DNA from: Candidatus Acidiferrales bacterium
Lineage (GTDB): Bacteria > Acidobacteriota > Terriglobia > Acidiferrales > UBA7541
NCBI GenBank assembly: GCA_030037525.1
Contig: JASHRC010000116.1
Coordinates: 1-51,640, forward strand
DNA: 51,640 bases
Reading direction: 5' to 3'
Notes under the pieces: model-generated
The model's input: the letters and a program-made list of their open reading frames with translations, nothing else
Told to the model about the DNA's origin: nothing
The model's database searches: none
Shown: positions 44,744 to 51,640 of the stretch, one piece after another
How positions within the stretch are numbered: position 1 is the stretch's first letter
How the letters are laid out: each line of letters starts with the position of its first letter
Made by a program: the position numbers and the translations under genes

Positions 44744-45580
44744 CTAGTTCCGCTTCAAGAGATTCAGAATTTGCGTATTCACATCACCCGTCATGGTTGC
44801 TCCGCGCTTCCGAAGTGCATTCTCGTGCGCCATACGAGCTGCTTCTTGGCGCAATTCTGCAGCGAGCATTTCTTGGGAAAGTGCCTGACTCTGAATGCTT
44901 GCCACTACTGCGGTCGCCGTCACAAATGGTGCGGACCCCGGAGCGGCTTGGCTTGCAGCGTCCTCTATGTTATTGGCGACTTGGAGCGTCAGGTCATCCG
45001 CAGCATCGCTTTCCTTCAGCGTCTTCATATTGTCAGCTGCCAGTGCGTCGTCCATATCCATCATCGCGCGGTCGGCCGGACTAGCTCCCGCAACAGGTGG
45101 AAGAGTTCCGAACGTGTTCGCGTACGCGGATGTAAGGCTGTCGAAATCTGCGATCTGGTGATTCCGCATAATGTTCTCGAGCGCAGCCGGATGTGCGAGC
45201 GTGGCGCTTTTGAGGTTGATACCAAAAATGTTCTGCATGAGGGCTCTGTACTGGCCAATCGTTTGAGTCACAAGAGCCTTGGCTTGATTGATCAAGGCGA
45301 TAGGCCAAGCGACTTGCTGGTAGAAGTTGCTGACGGCTGTTCGGATGGAATTGATTGAGTTCAATGCCGTCTTGATCAACCCATTGATCACGTTGAGGAC
45401 AGATTGAATCGCGGCTATAAGGCTCGCCTGTGCATGAGTGGTCGGCGGATTCATGAGCGCTATGGCAAGGGCGGCCGACAACGTGAGCGCCAAAACCTGT
45501 CGGCGGGTCCGAACAGCCACCATGAAATAGGAAAAGAGAATGAACAGAAGGCCGAACAAAAAGTTCGTTAGAAAAAGCAT
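44744..45580 (-). CDS. TrbJ/VirB5-like protein, second copy
   Basis: The 278-residue product starts at ATG 45580, chosen for AGGAGT 5 nt upstream; the frame is open further but overlaps the VirB4 gene. Two hydrophobic segments at the N-terminus (FLTNFLFGLLFILFSYFMVAV and LALTLSAALAIALM) precede a helical domain with PIALINQAKALVTQTIGQY, ending QILNLLKRN. It is a paralogue of the downstream gene, 14 nt away. Confidence 0.7.
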   Translation of the reverse strand: MLFLTNFLFGLLFILFSYFMVAVRTRRQVLALTLSAALAIALMNPPTTHAQASLIAAIQSVLNVINGLIKTALNSINSIRTAVSNFYQQVAWPIALINQAKALVTQTIGQYRALMQNIFGINLKSATLAHPAALENIMRNHQIADFDSLTSAYANTFGTLPPVAGASPADRAMMDMDDALAADNMKTLKESDAADDLTLQVANNIEDAASQAAPGSAPFVTATAVVASIQSQALSQEMLAAELRQEAARMAHENALRKRGATMTGDVNTQILNLLKRN

Positions 45581-45614
45581 AGTGACTCCTTCCAGGGCAC
45601 AAGGATCAGGCCGC

Positions 45615-48257
45615 TCATGGCTGTGCTCCTGAAACCGCGCCAGAGATTTCTTCTGGCAACGGCGGCACTTCTGCCAACCCATGAGGAAACTTTCGAGCGA
45701 GGTCCTGGTATGTTTCAATCTGTGGCCGATTCTGAAACTGCCTCAAAATCCAAGCTCTGTACCTTCTCTCTCTTGGAAAAGTGGTGCAGATCCAGTAGTC
45801 AATCGCCGTCGGCGCGATACGAATCGTTTGCGTCGTCTCGGCCTTTTCTCCGAGCACCAGAAGCGCATCCGCGCTGTCTCCTTTGCGGGGCGAGCTGAAC
45901 CGCTTGATCTCGTTCAGAGCTACAGGATTTAGAAACAAATGGTTCACGAGGGGGCTCACGTCTCCCGGTTGCTGCCCGATGATCTTCGTGCTGGCATTCT
46001 TTAGAATTCCTGGGCCCTGCTCACGCGGCTGGAATTCGGTCCCGACAAAGTCCTCGACGGTTTGGCTGATTCCCCAGACGCTCGCATTCCTCTTGCGCGC
46101 GGTACGGAACAGCTGAACGACTTCAGGCGCCAGCGTCGGTGAATCCAAAAGAAACCAGCATTCATCGAGGACAGTAATACTCGGCTGCCCGGTCTTCCCT
46201 CCGGCGCGGGACGCCACAGTATTCGCAATCAGCATGCTCATGGCCGTTTCGAGTTTTGGATCAGCGCTGAGTCCCTCGACATTGAAAAAAAGCCAATTGC
46301 CGTCGAGCTGCATCGTGGTGTGTGCATCGAACAGCTTCGCGTAGATCCCGCGTTCTCCTGTCCAGGCACGCAACTTGATGGCCGCCAGACGGGCCTCGTC
46401 AATGGTGCGTTGCATCTTCTCCTCATCGCGCCAGTGCGCAAGCTCTTCACGCAGATCATTGAATGTGGGAATCGGGTTCGAGTAGCGAATGGCGCACCGC
46501 TTATAGGTCCGCGCAATCGCGTCGCTCAGGAGGTTGTCGAGCAGCGAGCTGTCCGAGCCGGGACTATCGCCAATCATGTGCCGGGTGAGGTTCTTGAGAA
46601 ATGCCACCTTCTCTTTGGTCGGGGTCGTTTCTCCAGCAGCGAGGTCCCAGGGATTCAAGGTCTCCGAGCCGTCGAGCCTTACATCGATGACGCGACCACC
46701 CATGAGTTCTACCAGCGCCTGATAGGAATCGCCGCGTTCGATGACCGAGATTGTCGGGTTCGCCCGCGCCATCATGAGCAGGAACAGCTGAGCCATGAAT
46801 GTCTTGCCGCCGCCCGTCTTGGCCATGATCAGCATGTTGGCGTCGCCGAGGCTTGCATCAAACGGCGAGAACGGCACCAGTTGCCTGTAGGGTGTTTCGT
46901 ACAGCATGAGCGACGAATGCTGAGTCCCTCGCCATGGCGTCTCGACGGGCAACAGATCGGCGGCATTGAGCGTAAGGAGGTCGAGCTCGCGCCGATTCTC
47001 GCCTGCCATCGCCGGAAGGCTGGAAAAAAACAGCCTCTTCTGCGCCAGTGTTTCGGGGATTCCGCGGCTGCCGTTCATCCGAGCAATGGCGTGTAGCAAA
47101 CGCTGGCGCCGGTCAGCAAGGATGCGCTCGGCTTCTTCCCTCTCCATGCGGTTCCGACAGGGGCGCGACGTTCTGACTGTCACGATCAAGCTCATCTGAC
47201 ACGCTTTCAGTGAGGTCGAAATCAGGTCCTGCAGAACCTTGACGAGTTGATGCTCCGCCACCTGTGCATCCACGTTGATCCGAAAGCCTCCATGGAAGTC
47301 CTTCTGCGCGGCGAGCATCTTTCGCAGTCGGCTTTTGTACTGCTTAATCGATTTGCTCTGATCGGGAAGCGTGATTTCAACATTGACGACCAGGGGGAAA
47401 TCCATGATTACGAGCTCGCGCAAAATGCCTGGGAAAGTGGCGTCGGGCACATCCTTTAAGCTGATCCAGGAATAGAGCAGGCCGCCGATCTTGAGGTAGT
47501 CATCCTGTTCGTCCTCGATATTTACGTTCGCCATTTGGTTGCGCGCGCTCTCATACCTGAGTGACTCATACGGCGAGCGATATGGCAGCGCATCATTGCC
47601 CAGCGGATGCAGTGCACGTTTGATCTCAAGGAAAATGTCCTGATGGGTCATCCTGCGGCTCGTCATGCCCGTCGCCTGAAGCGTGGCTTCGACGCCCGCC
47701 AGCAGGCTGCTAAATTCGACGAGGAGTTCTTCGTGCTCCTGTCGCGATCGTTCAATGCATTTCGTGGCCGAGCCGCTGAAGGGTCCTCCGGATTTCATCT
47801 TTCGCTTCCACTCCAAGTCGGGTGATTGGTGGTGAATTCTCGGATTCCAAACGAAATAAAGATGGAGGAAATGCTGCAAATAGAATCCGGCATTTTCCCG
47901 GCTCCGCCAGAGCCCCAGGCGCTGACCATCCAGCTCGCGGAGCACGGAGCCTTCGTTCTGCCGCTCACGGCTGTAGCGCGCCAAGAGATCGCCGGTGCCT
48001 TCGGATATCTCAAATCGCGCTTGCATCCGCATGGAACGTTCCGGCAGCGATCTCACCAAAGCTTCGAGCAGGCCCTTGACCCGGTTGCGCCTTTCGTCGC
48101 TCGCGTAATACGATTGAATGCCTCCCAGCTCGAAGCCAGCCACCATGGACCCGTTGATTTGTACGGCTACGTTGTCGAGGAGATCACGAATCCGAAGTTG
48201 CTCGCACAACGGCGGCATGCCCATCGACTGCTCATATTGCTCAACTGTTAGTGGCAT
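45615..48257 (-). CDS. trbE: VirB4/TrbE-family secretion ATPase
   Basis: The 880-residue ATPase has Walker A MAKTGGGKTFMAQLF (about residue 470), Walker B SITVLDECWFLLD and the long N-terminal domain of VirB4/TrbE/CagE proteins. It powers pilus assembly and substrate transfer at the inner membrane. It follows the VirB3-like gene by 3 nt. Confidence 0.92.
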   Translation of the reverse strand: MPLTVEQYEQSMGMPPLCEQLRIRDLLDNVAVQINGSMVAGFELGGIQSYYASDERRNRVKGLLEALVRSLPERSMRMQARFEISEGTGDLLARYSRERQNEGSVLRELDGQRLGLWRSRENAGFYLQHFLHLYFVWNPRIHHQSPDLEWKRKMKSGGPFSGSATKCIERSRQEHEELLVEFSSLLAGVEATLQATGMTSRRMTHQDIFLEIKRALHPLGNDALPYRSPYESLRYESARNQMANVNIEDEQDDYLKIGGLLYSWISLKDVPDATFPGILRELVIMDFPLVVNVEITLPDQSKSIKQYKSRLRKMLAAQKDFHGGFRINVDAQVAEHQLVKVLQDLISTSLKACQMSLIVTVRTSRPCRNRMEREEAERILADRRQRLLHAIARMNGSRGIPETLAQKRLFFSSLPAMAGENRRELDLLTLNAADLLPVETPWRGTQHSSLMLYETPYRQLVPFSPFDASLGDANMLIMAKTGGGKTFMAQLFLLMMARANPTISVIERGDSYQALVELMGGRVIDVRLDGSETLNPWDLAAGETTPTKEKVAFLKNLTRHMIGDSPGSDSSLLDNLLSDAIARTYKRCAIRYSNPIPTFNDLREELAHWRDEEKMQRTIDEARLAAIKLRAWTGERGIYAKLFDAHTTMQLDGNWLFFNVEGLSADPKLETAMSMLIANTVASRAGGKTGQPSITVLDECWFLLDSPTLAPEVVQLFRTARKRNASVWGISQTVEDFVGTEFQPREQGPGILKNASTKIIGQQPGDVSPLVNHLFLNPVALNEIKRFSSPRKGDSADALLVLGEKAETTQTIRIAPTAIDYWICTTFPRERRYRAWILRQFQNRPQIETYQDLARKFPHGLAEVPPLPEEISGAVSGAQP

Positions 48258-48260
48258 CGC

Positions 48261-48596
48261 TTAATCTCCCTGTCGCAGGTATTCCCGAACGAGTTCACGA
48301 TCCCGCTCGAGTGCTGAGTACAAGTGCGGTTTGGCATGGAACATCACCCAGTCTTGGAGATAACCGCGCTGCTTGCCGTACTTGAACAGCATGAGCGCCG
48401 GGATGCTCAGCACAGGCACGACGTATTCAAGGACCATATTCATGGGCAGTCCAAACATCTCGCGATGTAGAAACCTTCCGAGAGTGTTCGCCACTACCGC
48501 CAGGGCCAGGATCGCAAACAGGTCTTCGGCTTCTAGCCCAAAGAAAGTGACTCTCGTGCGTAAATTCCGGTAAACGGGTGTCACTTCGAGCGGCAT
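48261..48596 (-). CDS. VirB3/TrbD-like small membrane protein
   Basis: The 111-residue product starts at ATG 48596 with AGGAG upstream; the longer open frame to 49253 is antisense-type sequence over the neighbouring gene. Two hydrophobic segments (LFAILALAVVANTLGRFL and MVLEYVVPVLSIPALMLF) and a position directly before the VirB4 gene match VirB3/TrbD, which are small membrane partners of VirB4. Confidence 0.7.
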   Translation of the reverse strand: MPLEVTPVYRNLRTRVTFFGLEAEDLFAILALAVVANTLGRFLHREMFGLPMNMVLEYVVPVLSIPALMLFKYGKQRGYLQDWVMFHAKPHLYSALERDRELVREYLRQGD

Positions 48597-48607
48597 CTGT
48601 CGTTCTC

Positions 48608-49060
48608 CTATGGAACCCCGGCAGTTCCGCGTGCGATAATAAATTCGGCAAGACGCACAAGCCCAGACAACATCAGGCACAGGGCGGCTACTACGAAATG
48701 CTTCATCCATCCTTCCGTGGGATGAATTCGTGTGACGAGTCCCATGCGCAGTGCTCCGGCCGCTACCTGCAATGCTGCATACACTGGCATGAGCACGTTG
48801 CAAATCCAATCGACCAGAGTCACCAAGGAAATCCAGTAAACGTCGGGGTCGTTCCAGGCCCGCTGTGAAGCGAATGTCTCCATCGCGCGTAGGAGGCCGG
48901 AAGCCATCAAACAGAGAAATCCTCCGTACATGGGTGAGGTATATGACTCCGAGTGCGCAAACTTCAGAACAGCGACGGCAAAAAACAGGCCGGCCAGCGT
49001 GGGCAGGATCACGTTTCCAGCCCAGTTTGTTAGGTTCAAGATCCCGTTCGTGAATGACAT
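48608..49060 (-). CDS. polytopic membrane protein of the secretion cluster, VirB2-like plan
   Basis: The 150-residue product starts at ATG 49060, just after the previous stop. It has about four hydrophobic segments and ends RLAEFIIARGTAGVP. Its start (ILNLTNWAGNVILPTLAGLF) and end match the pilin-like gene at 49812 (NFINWIGNVIAPVGAG; RLLEFWIANGAAGVP), so the two are related. Function is unknown beyond membership of the operon. Confidence 0.65.
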   Translation of the reverse strand: MSFTNGILNLTNWAGNVILPTLAGLFFAVAVLKFAHSESYTSPMYGGFLCLMASGLLRAMETFASQRAWNDPDVYWISLVTLVDWICNVLMPVYAALQVAAGALRMGLVTRIHPTEGWMKHFVVAALCLMLSGLVRLAEFIIARGTAGVP

Positions 49061-49068
49061 GGCCGTCT

Positions 49069-49731
49069 CTATGCCTCCATTGAAAGGACCAATTTCCAGA
49101 TTCCCGAAACGCACAGCATCGCGAGTGCCACAACCACGAGACGCATAGCTGGTCGGTGAGTAGCGAGATTGATGATTGCCCCCACCATGGCGAGTCCCGC
49201 CGCAATCGGCATGATGGTTCCGGCCAGATAGTTCCAGAGGCTGTCGAGGGCATCGGCAGTGGCGAACTGGGTACCCGTGTTGTAGCTCTCGATTAGGGAA
49301 TATGTGGGTTGCACGCCGAGTAAGAACATCCCCGCGAGAATTGAAGGCAGAGGATGTTCCCCTGAGGCCGCATCAAGGATTGCCCGCAGCACGAAAAACG
49401 CGGCCAGCGTCGTGATAATCCGGCCCGCAATGAAATTTGTAACAAAGCTCGAGACGGCCGATTCAAATGAGGCTAGCCACGAGCTACCAATTCCTCCTTC
49501 CGGCACCGGGGCAGAAACCCCGAATGAGGTAAACCATCCGAGGAGCGGGACAAGCGTGACAAACACAACGGCCCAAAACATCCATTTCGTGAAGCTGCCG
49601 CCTACCAGGAACGTTGTTCCGCCCTCGCGTCGAAGGCTGATTCCCGCCAGAACTAGCGAAACTAGCGAGGCCGCTGGTGCGAGCTGCAAAAGAACCTGGA
49701 TAACGTCGTTCAAAAGCTGTGGGACGGCCAT
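49069..49731 (-). CDS. polytopic membrane protein of the secretion cluster
   Basis: The 220-residue product starts at ATG 49731; the open frame beyond it is the shadow of the pilin-like gene. Four to five hydrophobic segments, for example LLQLAPAASLVSLVLAGISL, WMFWAVVFVTLVPLLGWF and MRLVVVALAMLCVSGIWKLVL. No motif I can name. It probably belongs to the inner-membrane part of the secretion machine. Confidence 0.6.
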   Translation of the reverse strand: MAVPQLLNDVIQVLLQLAPAASLVSLVLAGISLRREGGTTFLVGGSFTKWMFWAVVFVTLVPLLGWFTSFGVSAPVPEGGIGSSWLASFESAVSSFVTNFIAGRIITTLAAFFVLRAILDAASGEHPLPSILAGMFLLGVQPTYSLIESYNTGTQFATADALDSLWNYLAGTIMPIAAGLAMVGAIINLATHRPAMRLVVVALAMLCVSGIWKLVLSMEA

Positions 49732-49811
49732 CGCCTTTTTTCTCTTTCTTATCGGGATCAAGCGGCGGCTGGCAGGCTGCCTGCCAGCTCCGCCGAGCGC
49801 TTTTGCCTTGA

Positions 49812-50171
49812 TTACGGCACGCCGGCGGCCCCATTGGCGATCCAGAATTCGAGCAACCGGGTCACTCCTGAAACCGCCAGCAAACCCGCCGCTGCGGCGA
49901 GCCACCGGCCCACACCTCTGCCATGCAGCCACGAAACAACCGCGCCGACCACAGCACCACCGGCTCCCACGGGCGCGATGACGTTGCCAATCCAGTTGAT
50001 GAAATTCAGGAAGGCCCCCTCTGGCTGAGCGGCAGTCTGACCTTGAACAGCTACGTTGACCTGAGGCTGTTGACCTAGGTTCTGCGCCCAGACGTACTGA
50101 CCCGCCAGAATGAAGCAGATAGCGGACACGACCAGTGCTCGCCTCCATGCCTCGTTTACTTTGACCTTCAT
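49812..50171 (-). CDS. VirB2/TrbC-like pilin candidate
   Basis: The 119-residue product starts at ATG 50171. A long signal peptide (RRALVVSAICFILAGQYVWA) is followed by a Gln-rich segment and two hydrophobic helices (FINWIGNVIAPVGAGGAVVGAVVSW; WLAAAAGLLAVSGVTRLLEFWI). Small size, cleavable leader and two helices are the VirB2/TrbC plan. It is the first gene downstream of a predicted promoter. Confidence 0.65.
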   Translation of the reverse strand: MKVKVNEAWRRALVVSAICFILAGQYVWAQNLGQQPQVNVAVQGQTAAQPEGAFLNFINWIGNVIAPVGAGGAVVGAVVSWLHGRGVGRWLAAAAGLLAVSGVTRLLEFWIANGAAGVP

Positions 50172-50246
50172 GGAATCGTACCCCTTTCTGCTTCGCCCCT
50201 CCCGTGGATCGACAACTCGGGCGGAGAAGCAATTCAAGCGTGGGGA

Positions 50247-50275
50247 AACCTAGGCGTAGTTTCCTCGCTTGTCAA
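50247..50275 (-). promoter_or_regulatory. candidate promoter of the secretion gene cluster
   Basis: On the minus strand -35 TTGACA (50275-50270) is followed after 17 nt by TAGGTT (50252-50247), about 75 nt before the pilin-like gene. The -35 is perfect, the -10 weak. The rest of the 276-bp gap to the VirB10 gene shows nothing else. Confidence 0.4.
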
Positions 50276-50447
50276 AAAAGTGAGGGGTAGAGCAGTCGAG
50301 CGAGATGGAGCAGACTGGCGGCTAACCACGAATACGACTGATAGCGCCCACAAGATCGGCACGGTTCAACGGAGGGAGAGGTCGATTCTTGCCTGCTGCC
50401 TCTCCTCGAGAGGCTTCCAATTCGGCTCCATCGAGTTTCCATCTCCT

Positions 50448-51640
50448 TCATTGCTGCGGAGCTTGTTGTGGAGTGTTCTGCAGATTCGGCTGCTGATAGA
50501 GCGCGCTCAGTTCCTGCCTCAGTTGCATTAACTGGCGGAGTTCGTCTGCGGTTGGGAGCGGAGTACTAGTCATCTGCTGTGTCGCCGCTGGTCGTACTTG
50601 GTCCGGCACATTCGTACCCTTCTCAATAACGACGTAAAACCTGGTGTTTCCTGGAACGGAGACTATAATGTTTTGATTGAATGCGAGACTGTTCAATTGC
50701 TGATTCCCAGCGATTCCGATGTTTGTGGCAATCTGGTCTCGGAGCAAGGCGCCTTCGGATAAGGGAGCGTTAAGGCCATTCGATCCCACCACATAGGAAG
50801 CTGCTTGACCAATGCCTGTGAAGGCTCGGATAAGAAAGTTTGTTCCGGTTCTCTTGCCGCTCACAACCCCCTTCATTGGCCCAAAGCTCAAGCTCATTGC
50901 GGTCGCATCAATCGTCTCAGTGGATCCGTCCGGCATTTGGATCGTGTCGAAGCGGATTCCCACATAGCCGGATCGGTCCGCTTGCTGAAGCGTGCCCACC
51001 ACCTGCGCTCCTGCCGGAACAACAATTTCGCCCTCTCGTTCGTAGTTGTATTCAATCGCCGCTAGGACCGGCGCTTTCACCGCGCTGCTCACGACTGACT
51101 GCAACCGGGCGACTAGACGTGTTCCCACAGGCAAATTCACAGTAATCGGACTTTCGCCCAATGCTGCGGGAACCGGCTTAGCACGGAGGCTTCCGGCATT
51201 GCCGTCGCTCTGAAGATTCCGGACGAAGACCAATGAAGGCTTGCGCAGATCGTCCGATGCTGCCCGGTTGGGCGAGGGTGCTGCCGCAGGAGTTTGCTGG
51301 ATCGGTGCGGTATCGGAGAAGTTGATTCTCCCCAGAGCATAGGGGCCCTGATTGGCGGAGTTCGTGGTCGTGACATTTTGCGATGCGGGGACCGGCTGAG
51401 TGGGCCGAGCTGTTCGACCGACCTCTTCAGGAGTCACGTTTTCCTCCGCGCCGGTGTCCGGTTGACTATTTTGCACGTTCAAAAGAGGCGTCACCGATCC
51501 CGTTTTGCCAGTGCGCTGCTGTCCTGGAGTCATTCTGCGCCCTAAATCCGGGGTTCCTGCCGGTCTTCCATTGGCTATCTTCTTGGGATTCGAGGACGAA
51601 AACACGCCAAGGAACAGCAAGAGCACAGCAATTGCTGCGC
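50448..51640 (-). CDS. trbI: VirB10/TrbI-family protein, N-terminus beyond the window
   Basis: The frame is open to the right edge; about 397 residues are visible. A membrane segment near the start (AAIAVLLLFLGVFSSS) is followed by a long Pro/Thr-rich periplasmic linker and the beta-barrel domain: VNLPVGTRLVARLQSVVSS, EIVVPAGAQVVGTLQQAD, DATAMSLSFGPMKGVVSG, NQNIIVSVPGNTRFYVV. This is the TrbI/VirB10 pattern, spanning inner and outer membranes with the VirB9-like protein. Confidence 0.85.
   Translation of the reverse strand, partial: AAIAVLLLFLGVFSSSNPKKIANGRPAGTPDLGRRMTPGQQRTGKTGSVTPLLNVQNSQPDTGAEENVTPEEVGRTARPTQPVPASQNVTTTNSANQGPYALGRINFSDTAPIQQTPAAAPSPNRAASDDLRKPSLVFVRNLQSDGNAGSLRAKPVPAALGESPITVNLPVGTRLVARLQSVVSSAVKAPVLAAIEYNYEREGEIVVPAGAQVVGTLQQADRSGYVGIRFDTIQMPDGSTETIDATAMSLSFGPMKGVVSGKRTGTNFLIRAFTGIGQAASYVVGSNGLNAPLSEGALLRDQIATNIGIAGNQQLNSLAFNQNIIVSVPGNTRFYVVIEKGTNVPDQVRPAATQQMTSTPLPTADELRQLMQLRQELSALYQQPNLQNTPQQAPQQ

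Noticed and set aside
49732-50232. Long N-terminal extension of the membrane protein gene at 49069
   Set aside because: It is the antiparallel-frame shadow of the pilin-like gene on the same strand and is Arg/Gly-rich without hydrophobic segments.

Overview
The window comes from a GC-rich, probably soil or sediment bacterium. Several traits would fit Acidobacteriota or a similar uncultured phylum: PEGA and PQQ proteins, a Trb/VirB-type secretion cluster, many hydantoinase-type and SDR genes, and UGA-recoding selenoproteins. No rRNA or other phylogenetic marker is present, so the placement is a weak inference. No tRNA, rRNA or CRISPR array was seen.

Layout. 1-4600 holds ordinary metabolic genes: an edge fragment, an SMP-30/gluconolactonase-like exported protein, a decayed GH15 fragment, an ATZ/TRZ-type amidohydrolase and a 3-hydroxyisobutyrate dehydrogenase-family reductase. 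4624-13574 (minus) is one tight operon: a UGSC-type selenoprotein, a split PEP-synthase-like kinase (two proteins resembling phenylphosphate synthase subunits), a biotin carrier protein, biotin carboxylase, an OadA/PycB-type carboxyltransferase and an HAD phosphatase. 14043-21692 (plus, divergent) is a five-gene operon whose order and subunit sizes match the ATP-dependent acetophenone carboxylase (Apc) type. 22173-29422 holds four more UGSC-type selenoprotein genes, an SDR and a MarR regulator. 31546-35585 is E1-alpha, E1-beta, a free lipoyl domain and a sixth UGSC-type selenoprotein. 36094-40121 holds a PQQ dehydrogenase, a PEGA protein and a quinone-oxidoreductase-like protein. 40335 to the right edge is a minus-strand type IV secretion cluster (VirB9, VirB8, VirB6/TrbL, two TrbJ/VirB5-like, VirB4, VirB3-like, VirB2-like, VirB10), apparently part of an integrated mobile element.

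The central observation is that six genes look, under standard rules, like a short ORF followed by a long ORF. In all six the two halves are in the same frame, separated only by one TGA inside a U-x-x-C motif (UGSC, USYC, UPGC, UHGC, UEAC, UNGC). Each TGA is followed 15-19 nt later by a hairpin whose small apical loop contains GU or GGU, as in bacterial SECIS elements. I read them as six paralogous selenoproteins of 553-612 residues. B carries a Sec-type signal peptide, D and F carry twin-arginine-like leaders, and A, C and E look cytoplasmic.

Five promoters (both divergent operons, B, C-D, and the E1/lipoyl/selenoprotein operon) share a 14-bp site, G(A/T)TGT-NNTG-ACAAC. In four of them the -35 TTGACA lies inside it. 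This ties carboxylases, kinase, lipoyl/E1 module and selenoproteins into one candidate regulon. The best local regulator is the MarR protein encoded in an operon with selenoprotein E. I infer an unassigned catabolic system in which substrates are activated by phosphorylation or carboxylation and processed by selenol chemistry; the substrate is unknown.
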